From the NCBI GenBank assembly GCA_964007475.1, contig OZ023273.1:141767308-141831307 (forward strand): a stretch of DNA of 64,000 bases, given 5' to 3'. Both the position numbers and the translations under genes were made by a program. This stretch comes from Hybos culiciformis (lineage: Eukaryota; Arthropoda; Insecta; Diptera; Hybotidae). This document shows positions 14,272 through 28,000 of the stretch, one piece after another. Numbering within the stretch: the first letter of the stretch is position 1; each line of letters begins with the position of its first letter. The notes below the pieces were generated by a model, which was not told the origin of the DNA, made no database searches, and saw only the letters and a program-made list of their open reading frames with translations.

Positions 14272-17200
14272 TTGGAAAATATATGTTTTCTTCTTCTTTT
14301 CTTTTCTTTATATAATTTTCCTTAATTAATACTTTTATGTGTGTATATAAAGGGAGCGTTTATTCAAAATTTTCCATTTGTTTACTTTTCTATGTTCTTT
14401 TTAATGGAAAATTTTCTTTAACACAATTTAACATTTTTCGTTATTTTTTTTTCTGATATTATTATCGTATGAAAATTTGTTTTTTTTTTGTTTTCCAGTT
14501 TAATTATATTAATTATTTAAAAAAAAAAAAAAAATTCTTTCACTTTTAGCATATTCTTTGATTTCCTTCAATTAGAGGAAAACAAATATTCGCACACACA
14601 AAAAAAAACGAAAAAAAAATACTTATTTCACTTTCATTCTGCGAATCCTGTAAAAAGAACATCAATAAATTTTCTTTTCATTTTCGTTAAAAAAAAGAAA
14701 GAACGGTGTGTAAATTATGAAAAAAAAAAAAACAAAAAAAAAATAAAGAAACATAATTTTTATTTTATTATTATGTAAACAGAAATTTTTTCTTTTTGAT
14801 TATAATTTATGGTTTAATAGAAATTTCGTGTATAATAATTAATAAACGATCTGAGATTTTTTTTTTCGAAGAAATTGAAAGATTATTACATAGTCCGAAG
14901 TGAAAGTTTTCTACTTAATATAGTTCTAAAGTTCATATTTATGGACATTGTATTGCACAGTATAAATGAATTTCAAATCCTAAATTTAAGTTGGTCTGAT
15001 TTTCTATCGACAGACAATATGAAGCAAAAAATTCTGACAATTAAGATAATGAAGCTTAGGAAGATTCTTGAGTTGTTATATTTAAGAAAAAAATTAAACT
15101 TGCGGAAAAAAAATTAATCAGCAAATTGAATTTATTTTTTAGCACTTGAGGCGACTCCAAAGTTTTATTTAAACTTAAAGTTACTTACAAAAAAAAAAAG
15201 TAATACACATCACTTAACAAAATGTTCAACATTATATATCGTCTGCTAAGAAATGAAACAACGTATGATATTTATACGTCATTATTAGATAATAGCACCT
15301 TTCAATTCCTCGTACTCGATTTTATAAGTACAACTATTTTGCAATATTCTTGATGTTGATTAAAATGTGTTTATTAGATGAAAATTTTACGTTACTTGAT
15401 ATTTTTGCATACGTTTTTTTTAATTTTCAAAACTTTAAACTCAAATTACTCGAAACTATACTTTTTATTATACATTGTTTCATTTCTCAGCGACGATATA
15501 TATAATAAAAAACTTAAATTTATTTTAAAAACAGATTTTAAAAATAGCAACGAACAAATTGAAAATTTTTCTTTATATTAGAAAACTTGATAAAAGTAAA
15601 AAAAAATTTCTGATAGTTTTTCACTAACTTTGAAACTAATTTCTGAGAATTTCTACTTGTACACATTTATTTTCTAAGAAAAATTCCATTAAACAATTTT
15701 GTTCCAGGAAAAAATAAAATCCTTGGATTAAAGAAGAAGAAACAAAAGTTATACACACACATATCTTTCATTCAATATATTATAGAGTAACTAGTTTTCA
15801 TTTTTCATGAAAAATTTTGAAATAAACTTACCAGAATGCGAATGAATTTTTACTCAAATATAACATTTATGATTATAATGTTAAAGAAAAAGTATTTTTT
15901 TTAGAAACATCATTCATTTCATATATATATATATATATAAACTTCACAGCAAGAAATTAGGTATGTATATCCATGTTAGAAATCCAGTTAGAAAACAGTA
16001 AAGGTTGCACACGTAATAGTTTCTACAAATTTTATAAGAATAAATGATAGAAGACTTGAAATATTTACAAAACTCACTATCCTAAATTAATTTTTTTTTA
16101 AATGATGATTTATTGGACTTTACTTATAATTTCATAATCCATTATTTTAAAATAAATATAAAGTTTAACAATTTATTTTCCCAAGAATGTTTACTTCTAA
16201 AATGAAGATAATTCTGTTTTCAATACGAAGTTCAATATTTTGCGAATGATAACCACAGCATGTTAATAATATTTTAAAACATTTTAAGACATCATTTTTT
16301 TTTTTAATAAAGAGTTCTTATCTGGATGTTAAATCTAAAACAAAAATTTAACAACAACTTAATGCGTGCTAATAACTTTGACATAAATATTACAATGTAT
16401 ACATTGTATCCTTTGTATAACCAATTTTCAGAAATTAAAAAGAAAATTTTTGAAGCCGAATATAAGTACATTAACATTAATACATAAAAACTTGTATGCC
16501 TAGGAAAAAAAAACATGATAAAAAAATGCATTAATTATTTCAAAGAATCCTGTGTAACAAGCCGCATAATTAATTATACATGTAGTTGCATTACATGTAG
16601 ATAAACAAAATTAATAAAAAAAAAAGGTTGTTTTGATATTTTTTATAAAAACAATATCAACTATAAATGAATAATCATCATTTATTCAGCAAGCCAGACT
16701 AAAAGGCGGCATTATCAACTTCACTATATTCACATATATAGGTAAGTACAACACACATAATGTATATTATGTTTTTTTAGCATATAAAACTCCAAAAATT
16801 CAAGGTTAATTTTTTTGAAAACATTTTTATGCTTATTTTTTTTTTCACAATACACATTAATTTTTATTAAATATATGCAAAATATGTATTTTAGCAAAGA
16901 ACATCATCACAGTGAAGAAAATTATTCCAAGGATCTTTTTCTTTCTTTAAAGAGAAAAAGTTATTGAAAATTTTAATGGCATAATTTTTAAGAATATCAA
17001 CGTAAAAGTTTTGAAGACGTAAAAGTTATTCTCTACTGAGATATCATCTTTTTTGTTCGCCTTTTTTTCTTCTTTTTTTTTCAATAATCAAATATTTGCT
17101 TGGTCCCAATTTAAAAAGAAAAATACTAAAAATAGAATTACTGGTATATATTTAAATTTTATTTATCAACTTCATTTTGTTGATTTTTTATTTTTATTTG

Positions 17201-18928
17201 ACAAAGTGATTGTTTAATTCATGAATTTATTAAGTATTTTATAAGGGTAATCAAGATTTGGAATTAAAATAAATGACAAAAAATTGTAGCGTTAAAAAAG
17301 AATAATATACCTATAGTGCTATACATAATTTTATGTTTAATATACCATTAAGTAGTTTTCTCGTCTTGACAATCAAGAAAATTTGGCAGGTGAAGTTATG
17401 CCAGAATTCATTTTCATTTTGAATTCTTTGAATGAAAATCGAAAGTTAGTTTCATTATATTTGATATGTTTATATACGCCTTCATAGTATACATTTGTAT
17501 GCCAAAAGCTATATAAAGAAGTTTTAAAAGTTTGAAATTATTTAGAACAGGACTATGAAAAAGTTAGCTTATGCTGTTGAAGATAGTATTTGATCATACA
17601 TACATACGTTTTTGTCAACATCACTATTCCAATAACCAGTTTATATTTTGTTTATTTTAAATAAATAATATAGTATGGTTAGAACATTCTATTCGTGTGA
17701 CAAAAAACACTCTATTTGTCGGACGAAAATATGATTATATTTATTTCAAGTTTTAACAATCTTTTTCTTGATTTTAATATAATAAACCAACTTAGCTTTC
17801 CTATGAACATTATTATATGAATTATATAAACATTATTATGTAATTCCCCATGTCGCATCGTCATCGAAACTGAGTAATTCATCTAGTCAGAATTATTTTC
17901 TAATTTTTGGACTATTTTTATCTATTTTCGTTGAAAATGTCATATTCAGATAACTGCAGAATTCTTAAAATAGAAAAATTATATCATATTATTATTCTTC
18001 GAAAGAGTTAATAAAATTTAAAGGATTTTGTTCTACATAAAATTAATGAACTTCATATTGCGTCATTCAATCCGAATAAAATTTAGATAAAACAAAATTT
18101 TCAATGGAATTGTAATAATTTTATAATAATATTTTTACTATATTCATACTTGGATGTTTATTGTACAGGGAAAATGTATAATTTTCATAAAAACATATAA
18201 AATTAATTCTTTTTTTTTGTTTTTTATTATTCTATAGTAAATAAAATAATAACTTATTAAATTTTATGCCATAAAAAGAGCACTAAAAAAAAAAAAGGAT
18301 AATAAATACTTATATTGGTATATTGTTTTTATTTCAACAAGAGGAATATAATAAAAATCCTTAAACATTATTTTTCATTCAAAAGGACACTGAAGAGAGG
18401 ACAACAGAATAATAATAAAAAAAAATAAAATTTCTTTTTTTAAATCTCAATTTTTATATCTGTTTTTTTCTCCTAAAAAAAAATAAATGATATAAAAATA
18501 TCTGGGACATATAGAAATAAAAAAAAATAAAAAAAGTTACTAACGAGCTATCAACAAGTTGGTGAAAATTTTTTTGTAAGAAAATAAAAGAAAAAAGATT
18601 AAAAGATAGAAGATACTTATAAACATATGTATATGTGTACATCAGTAAATAAAAAGGCGATATTATTTTTTTAGAGGTCAAATGCAAATTTTATTTTTTT
18701 TTTCTAATAACATTTTACGAATATAAAACTCTTTTTTTGGTATCAAATTATGAAAGGGTTGCCAAAACAATAATTTAGAATCAATATACAATTTATACAT
18801 ATCTATATAATGGTAGTAGTCACATTTGTACGAAATTTTTTTTTTAAATAAAGTAAATAAATTCAGGTGTAAAAAATTAAATTAAATTGAAATAAAGTCT
18901 ATAATACATTTATTTATAAATAAGTTTA
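14272..18928. other. A+T-rich DNA, no supported gene
   Basis: Homopolymer-rich sequence. A TATATAAAGG at 14344-14353 is on the wrong strand for the polyglutamine exon and is probably coincidental. Near 16680-16715 a short minus-strand stretch follows an AG and is followed by AATAAA; this is too short to call as an exon. Confidence 0.4.
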
Positions 18929-19010
18929 TTAATTATGGTAAACATCAAAAAATTCTTGACCTGGATCACCAACATTCGGCAATTTGGTTTGCAATTGAGT
19001 AGTTCTAGGC
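18929..19010 (-). CDS. Candidate terminal coding exon, unidentified gene
   Basis: On the minus strand a long pyrimidine run ends in ...AAATTTAGCTAG, after which one base plus 26 codons read PRTTQLQTKLPNVGDPGQ then EFFDVYHN and stop (TAA 18929-18931). AATAAA overlaps the stop (18925-18930) and occurs again at 18909-18914. The composition (many GNN codons; Gly, Asp, Val, Pro) contrasts with the homopolymer-rich surroundings and looks coding. An alternative acceptor 4 bp upstream would start the exon at 19014 in a different phase. Using the 19010 acceptor, the phase fits the exon ending at 34811 on the same strand, which would make a ~15.8 kb intron. The same stretch is also partly open on the plus strand, so this remains a proposal. 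Confidence 0.4.
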
Positions 19011-19014
19011 CTAG

Positions 19015-22000
19015 CTAAATTTAAAAAAAAAATAATTCAAAGATCACTGGTTTGCGAAGAAAGAGAAAAGTCAAATATCTTTCCATAACAGCTGATATTT
19101 TGCACTACTCATCTTCACTATAAAAAAAAAACCAACAAAGAACCTAATATCAGATCATTATTGACAGTGTAATTCTCATTTTAAAAGTTAAAAAAAAATG
19201 TTAAAAGAAATCCAAAGAAAAATAAATAAATAAATGAATAAGACAAATAAAAGTAAAATCTGCTTTTAAGATAATTGGCAACAAGAACAAATCTACGTCC
19301 TTATCTCTGATTTTGTTTTTTATTTCTTCGGGTTTAAGTTTATTTGATAATAAATTTTTTATTTTTTTTTCTATATCAAAAATAAAATTTATGAGAATTG
19401 ATTTTAAGTTTAATTTAATTGTTGCCTTCTTTTTGGTTTATGCTTATTTTACCTTTTTTTTTTTTTCTGAATATAAAATAAAATATACATTTTTTTTTGA
19501 GAAATTTTTGTTTGTGGAGACACATATTTTCATTTTAAATTTGATTTTATATAAAAAAAATATATATTATATAAAGAATAAGAAAAAAAAAAGGATTTTA
19601 TAGGGATTTTTTTTTTTTTATATAATTTAAAAGGAACAGGTGATGCTGTAAAAGTAGCTAAACAAAATTAAATTTATTATATTTTTGGTATTAAAAAAAA
19701 AATTAAATCTGTTCTCTCTCGTGTGTGTGTATGTAACGTGTGTATTTTAAATAAAAAATTAATGACTTCTCTACCTTTATTTTTAAGTAAAAAAAAAAAA
19801 AACGATATTAAGATAATGTCCTTAAAAATTTTGTCAGGTAGCTTGTTTAGGTAAAGTTTAAATATCAAAGATACAAAAAAAAATAAATGTAAAAGTTAAA
19901 ATGAAAAATGTGTAATTTTGGTTTAATATTGAATTAGAAATTATTTTATTTTTTACAATTTTAAATTTTTTTACGATTATGTAATTTTGTTATAAGATGA
20001 TTGTTTGTCTATATTGTTAAATGAATAAACATTTTTCTCTTTTCAAACTAACTTATACTAACTTATTATTAAATTTATTTGTTTTATTTTAGTTTATTCC
20101 ATAAACTAATTTTTTCCGAAAAGTTAAGCTTTCGAAATTGTTCTCTAATAATTGCGGAATATCAAAAATATTTCAATAAACTATTCAAAAATATACATAA
20201 AGAAAGAAATTAAAAAATATCTCTAAATTTAAATTATTGCAATACGTGAAAATATCAAAGAAAAATAAAAAGCAAACCTCGAATAATTTCTCACGAATTG
20301 CTTATTACGCAACTTTTCCTTCTTGAGTTCACAAGAATACTTAGTTGATCCACATAATTAAAATTTATATGAGTAATCATAAATCAAGAAAAGATACAAG
20401 TTTTCTTTACTTTGATATTTGCTTACTCAACAGATAAAAATATGCCAGCAAATTCAAAGATGAATTTTTGGATCCATTTCAAAACAAAAAAAATATAATT
20501 TTTTAAGTATTAACAGGTATAAGGATGAAAATTTTTGAAATTTTGGTCCAAAATAAACTTATTAAGTTTTTAGCCCGTTAATTTTTAGTGATAGAAGCAG
20601 AAACTTCGAAACTATCTAACCAAATTGATACCTTCATATAGTTTTGAAATCGATCGACACAGTTGTAGGCTGTAGAATTTTTAATATAAATCGAAGAAAA
20701 ATGTGTAATTTGTAGCTTAAGGATCAGGAAATTTGCGTTGAAAATCATACCACTTGGGTTTAACCAAGGAATGTTCTTTGAAGTTCACATGTATGGAAAT
20801 ATACTTTATTTAACGATCTTTTAGAATAAATATGTTCACTCTTATACTATTACATATGAATTTAAAAAGTAAGCTAAAAAGTTAGCATTTTTGAATTTAC
20901 CTACTAAGTATAAAATAAATTGCAGACACACGTTATTTTATCAGGTGTCTATGATATTTTGGTCAGTTATAGAGTGAATTTTTGATCGCTGTTTCAAACG
21001 AAACAAAGATAAATAATATCTTGTGATTTTTTTCTTTAAATATTAATCGTGGATTGAAAATGTAATAATTAAATATAGTATACAATTTTTTTTTTACAAC
21101 TTAAATGCCAACTGTTTAGCTATTTTTCTTAAAATATAACATCTTTATTTAAACACCCAATAAGTGAAAATATTTTCCGGTAAATTTATATGCCATTCGT
21201 AATGCACTCATAGTGAATTTTAAATTTTTAGATATAAAAAAATAGTTAGAGATTTATTTTTGACTTTATTTTTATGCTTGCTTCCGACGTATAAAATACG
21301 ATTTATGGAGGAGGTAAATTTTTTTTTTTTTTTTCACCGATTCAGTCAATAATTTATTTTGCAATTTGTTTTTAGTATTAAAAAAAAAATATGTATAATA
21401 ATATTAACTTTGAGAGATTATAAAAATAAAGTGAAATGCTTAAATTCATGTTTAGAATACAAAATTTGAAGATAAAATAATAGACATAACTATATGCCTA
21501 TGGAGGTATAGCAAAATAAAATATGAAATTTGAAAATAAAAATAAATATATGTACATGTATTTGATATTTAATCATTTTTACTATTGGGATGTCAATAAA
21601 TGATCTAGATCAGCCCCAGCACTTTTTTCCTTCTATTATTATATTATACTGACAAAAACTTCACTTCGGCTCCATTTAGGTAGTTAGAGAATGAGATTAT
21701 TTTTGTAAACTAAATATGCTAAATCCCAGACCTTTTTTCATAATATGCTGTTATAGATCTTCAAGGTTTTTGTTAAAGAAAACTGACAAAGAGAATAAAT
21801 TACTTAAAGAGCATGCAACCCGCGTTGTCGGATTTGTCAAATTTGTTAATTTTCGGTTCTAATTTTCATAAATATATAAATTATAAGACTTTTATAAAGG
21901 GAATAACACCTTTTTTTTTATTGGGAAACATCATTTTTGTGCTTCTGCAAATTAGAGTCTAATTAACAAAAATATGTAATTGACGAACATGAGTGAATGA

Positions 22001-25000
22001 ATGAATGAATGAAAAAAAAGTAAGTTAATAATAATAGTTAATTGATTTCCGAAAGATGAGTCGCATTTGATAAATATACACAATAAACCCATAATAACAA
22101 AAGGTTTAACTCTTTTTCAGTTTGGTTAAAATAAAAAAAACAACAATTTTTTTTACATATATATTCACATTATTAATAAAATAAACATAAATTCATGATG
22201 ATATTTTTATTGAAATATGAAAAAAAAAATTATTCCACAAATTTTTATCTAATCTTTTGAATCTTCTAAGTTAAGTTCTTCTGGTAAGAAAGTTTTGATG
22301 GTCAAAGGTTGAGAGTATTTGGTTAAATCGAAAATACTTCGAAAATCCTTCAATAATTTTTGATTTGATTCAAAGATCAATTTTTGACATTTTATTTTGA
22401 TTGTATGGATTTCAATGAACTTCACTATTATTTCTCAACGCCAAAAACGTTTTAGATTAATTGAAATTTTATCTGATTTATTGGACTGAATTTGAGTTTT
22501 GAATCTTCGTTGGTTGCATTTAAAATGTTTTAGGTTGTTCTGAAAATAGAGGTTTGATGGGTTATTATTGAGAGATTTTGATCAAATTAAAAATACTTCG
22601 TTCAAATTTCAGCTATATGTATGATTTTTCTTAATTTTTTCTATCTTTTATTTACATATATGAAAAAGAAAGCGCGTTTTTGTATTTAACTTGTAACCTT
22701 CTGAACCAATGAGCCGATTGGGATGAAAACGGCACCATTACGGAAAGATCACGACGTTTGGTCGAGGCTGGACAACTTTTTCAAGTTTTTTTGCAACATT
22801 TTAACAACATTTTTAATTACAAATTTGTAAATTTTTTTTATTATTAATTTCTTTTTACTTTAAATAAAATTTTTAAAACTTTGAATCAAATCGAAATTCA
22901 ATTTTTATGATATTTATATAATCAATTATTGTAATTGATATATGTACAAAAAAACACACAAGATGAAAACACAAATTTTCTTATTAATTTATATACATAT
23001 CTTACGTCATTCTAGCACCATAATAATAACAAGAAATATTTTTGTTTACAAAGCAAAAAAATAAAAAATAAAAAAAAATTAAAAAATTGTAAGAATAAAC
23101 AAATAACAACAACGGTACCTATTAAATACTACACTAATCGTTGTGTTGAAAAACAAAAGGTACCGTTATATAAGTTTATTTTGAATTTTTTTTTTTTTTT
23201 GACATTTAATATAATAATAAACACACACCTTTTATTTTGTAGAAAAAAAAAAATAAAATAAAATAAGTTCAAAATATTATTTTTCAAAGTTTCGAATAAA
23301 TTTTCATTAAAATTCCTTAAACGTTTTTTTTTTAAGAATGACAAAAAAAAAAAAATTTATAATAAAATTAAGACATTAATTTTTTTTTGATTTTTAATTT
23401 TGCAATTTATATCCAAGTTAAGCACAAAATTTGTTATTTTGAAAAAAATTTGCATTCAAATCATAAAAATTATATTTTTTTTTAAATAATTGTTTTCTAA
23501 CAATTTAGGAAAATAAAAAATTTCATTAATTTCAATTCTTTTTTTAATTAGTGCGTGATTTTATTTAATCACGTATTATTTTTCATCTTTTTTGATTTAT
23601 TAATTTTGCAATATTTGAACAAAATTTATATAAAAAAATAAAAACTTCAAAAGCACGATAATTTTAAGGAAAAATTTAGGGCAACATTTTTTTTTTTTGA
23701 GTACTTAAAAACTTAAGATCCGTTTTGGCGCCAAATTTTTTAATGGTACTTTAAGAAATCATAAAAAAAAAAATTATAAATATTTTTATTGCATTTATAT
23801 TTTTATTACAATAAAATTTCTTTTAGCTTTCTTTTATTATATTTTTATATATGTATATTAAAATCATGAATTTTTTTCTACTATATTGTCGCGAATATTA
23901 AGATTCTTTTTTTTCAAAGGACATACTCATTGAACTCCATGAATTAAGGATAAATTTATAAACATTTTTTTTTATTTTATTATTTGATATTTCATTTTCG
24001 ATATTATTTTGACTTTTTTTTTGTACTCTAAAGCTTCATATAAAATTTACGCTCGAAAATTATTGAAAAAAAAAAATACTTATTTGCTACCGATTTAACC
24101 ACCTACACTGTTGGTTTAAGACTAAAATTGCTTTTGGTTTAAACAAAAAGTACTTGTGGATCCACTTGATTTTTGTAAAAGATAAAAAATAATAACAAAA
24201 AAAAAAATAAAAAATTCATATGGTAAAAGAAAAAAAATAAAAATATAAACAAATGACTATTACATTTTTAATTTAAAACAACAGCCAATATGAAAATAAT
24301 TTTATAAGTATCTTATATAAGAAAATATCTTTTTGTTTTCCGTCTATGCGGTCGATGGATCTCCACATAAAAACAAATTTATGAGATTTGTCCATTGATT
24401 GTTTAATTGAAGAAATGTTGCTGCAGTTGTTGAGTCTTAAATTGTAATGATTTATGTTTTATAGTGAATTTAATAATAATTTTTTAAATTGTACATATAT
24501 ATAGCTTAAATAATCGTAAATATTTTGTTAAATTTTTAATAAAATGACTTTTAAATTAATTTTATATTGAAGTTATTATTATTTATTAAAAACTATACTA
24601 TTTTATTAATATCCACTTGTTAGAGAGTTAAGATTGAGAATCAAATTACTCATTTTATTTATATACTCCAGTGGTGTTATAAATTGGTTTTTTTTTTTTT
24701 TCAAACGAGTGAATATGATATTGGTTTGTGATAAATCTGAATGAATATCATTAATGTTATTAAAATTATAGATTAGTTCTTTGCAAAATAAATTGAGAGT
24801 CTTGTTGAATAATTTTTTTTTATAAACTTTAAAATTTCAAACTTCTGTCAAGTAACCTATGTAATAACTGCTTTTATTTTGTTAATCTAACTCTAAAAAG
24901 AATACTTTAGTTAGTTATAAAATAACATGTAAGATTGTTTTGAGCGAAAAAATTATAAATAATCAGAGAATCTAAATTGTTAATTTTCTGACTGCGATGA

Positions 25001-28000
25001 GCATAATAAAATAACTAAAATAATATTAAAAGAAAACTGTTATACATTTTAACTTTTGAGGGGCCTTTTTTTTCTTTTTGTTAAGAAAAATATTATTTTG
25101 GAGACTTTAAGGGATTTCTCTTTAGAATTATTATTCTTTTGGTTTTATTTTAATTTTTTTTCCTTGATTTTTGTGTTAAAAAAAAGCAACAGTTAGATTT
25201 TATTTTTATTAATATTATTTTTTAAATGAAAGAATAACGCATGCTCTAAAACAGCTGTAATACAACACTCTTATTTTCTGTTTACACACTGTTGTATGCA
25301 TATAGTTTTCTTTATAATAAAAAAAAAACTTAATATAAATAAATTATTTATTTTTGTAATTTTATTTAATAAATTTTCTCTTGATAGTCTTTTCAGTATA
25401 ATAATTTATATTGTGTACATATATATTTAGGAAAGAAATCCAAATAAAAATTCTCTTTGACTTTGAGAGGTATAGTACAAATGCCGCAAAAGGTAAATAA
25501 TATAATATAAATTTATGAGTATGCTCAAAATACATATTATATGTATGTATGTCAAAAAAAAATAAACAAAAATTTAAAAAATAAAGGAAATTGTACATAT
25601 TGTTTTTTTATTTTTTTTTTTGTAAACTATATAGTCCTGGTTCTCATTTATTCTCTTCTATGTGGTGTGTGACAAATTTATTTCCTTGGAAATTCAATTG
25701 AAAATTTTTTATATACAGATTAAATCGTTAGTTTATTATTTACCATATAAATATTATATATGTATAAGTATAATCGAAAATATCTGTTTCATGTTTTTTT
25801 CCAATTTTTAATAAATTAGTATTCAACTGATGTGTTTACTATGATATTATGTTGAATGTCCGAAATAAGCAACAATATAATATTGTTACATAAAATTGAG
25901 ATAGGATATCTTTATTTTATATATACTTTTTATATAAAGTTTTAATTTCAGATACATAATCAAACACAAATAATATAATCTTCATCTTCTGTATATATAA
26001 AATGTTATCACAAGCTATTTGAATTGACGTCACAGTAGAGAAAATTATTAAAAAATATAATTTGCAATTAAAATGCATAATTTATATTTATATTGTTAAC
26101 TTTAACAACATTCTATTTTGATACTCTTAGGTGACTTGTAAAAACTTTCTTCCCGGACAAAAAAATATTATTTTTAAATATTATGAGAAATTAATATAAG
26201 TAGAATGACGTCGTAATATGGGTGGTCGCAAGAGCTTTCAATCTTAGTTGTTAAATTTGTCAAAGTAAAATTTTGATCTTTTTGAATTAGTTGCATACAT
26301 CATTTTAACTATATAGAATGCATACTTATTAATTTATAAAATTAAGTCAAGAGCTAACAAAATAACATATGCCGCTACTATTTAGATTGTAATAATCATT
26401 ATTTTATTAATTTATTTTACAAAGTGATTTATCCAAATTATTTGTTTTACATAATATAATTTTTATTATAGGCTTTTTGCATAACATATTACATTCATAA
26501 ATAAATAAAAATTGTTTACTCATTATTACATATACATTTTACCTAGGTAGACATAATTATAATATTTTTTTTTGTTAATCCACGTGCATGAATTTATTTG
26601 AAATAATAATATATAATTTATCTAAGTGATAAAATGATAAATATTTTATTGTTGAAATAAATTTAAAATAAATGTGTATTTCTACAAATATTTAAACGAA
26701 TTAAGATAGAAAATTAATTAAAATTAAAAATTAACATTTTATATTATACGACAGAAATAGTAGAAGCTTATTTAAACATAATAAAATAGTTATATACGCA
26801 TAATTATAAAACAATAACAGAATTAATAATGTTCTATGAAAGTATCTTTCTTATAATACAAAAATATTCCTATTAATATATACACAAAAATATATACTTA
26901 TTTAAAGAAATTTTAAAATAAAATAAAATTTTGATTTAATTTGTTGGATACAGATCACGAAGATTCTTTGATTGCAAATAAAAGTTTGACTGCTGCGACA
27001 TTATGACAAATAATTCGGCCCCAGGGATTCGCTTAAGGTCACTAAATTATAAATTTAATTCAGTTGATGAAAACTTACGATAACTGATTATAATATTGAA
27101 TTAAAATATCAAACATAGTTTATTTATAATAATAAAAATAAAAAATTAAAAATAATAAAATTTCAAAAGATATTTTATTTTACTGAAAATTTCCAATATA
27201 TATATATATATTTTTTTTTTTCAAAACTTTGTGGTCGATTAATTTTCAAAAGAAAATTAAATTCAAAAAAAAATATCAAAGAATTTGATTTTTAATATTC
27301 GATTTTCCCTGTATATCATTTTGAACATCGTTGTCGTCGTCGTATACTTATCATTAAAGTGAAACCATAAAGAAGAAAAATTCAACAAGTGTTTTTTTTT
27401 ATTTATTTATTTTTTTTTTTTAATTCTCTGCGTATCTTTAGTATATATTCATAAGATTTTTTCAATCAAATATTGCTTAAATTGAATATATTTTTCTTTG
27501 GTAAATTTTATATAAATATGTATATAATATTAAAAGAAAATATTTATTCAAAAAAAAAAAGTTTTTCTTAATGCTAGGGGTGCGATAACAAAAAAAAACT
27601 TATTTTTTTTGTTATTTTTATTTCTATTTTTAGATTGCATGATATTTGAAATTTTATCCATATATTAAAATGAAGAAAATATGAGAATTATACTTGCATA
27701 TTCGTATGTATTTACATATTTTTATTTACGGTATATAAATGTTTTAATTATCATATATTTTGGAAAAAAATTTAGAAATTTCATTAAGTTCGAAGTTTTA
27801 GATGAAATGTGAAAAATAATGGAATTGATGTGAGATAGGATTAAAGAATATTGAGATTAGAAATTTTCTACATAAAATACAAGTCATGATAGAGGTTGAT
27901 GACTATATACAATATTAACGGTCTTGGATTAAATGTCCTTCAAAAAGAAGAATAAATTTCTATTGCAAATTTCATTAATTTTTTTTTTATTTAATTATAG

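Noticed and set aside
16680..16716. Seven-codon minus-strand terminal exon (EVDNAAF) after an AG, followed by AATAAA
   Set aside because: Far too short; two frames are equally possible.
19313..19603. Phe/Ile/Lys-rich 96-codon plus-strand frame as a membrane protein
   Set aside because: Composition follows poly-T/poly-A runs; no start context, splice sites or family resemblance.
20280..20345. Minus-strand coding stretch (CELKKEKLRNKQF)
   Set aside because: Weak acceptor without a pyrimidine tract and no second evidence; comparable open stretches occur at many places here.
24340..24460. Minus-strand exon candidates near CTGCAG at 24421
   Set aside because: Three frames are open at once and no donor or family resemblance selects one of them.
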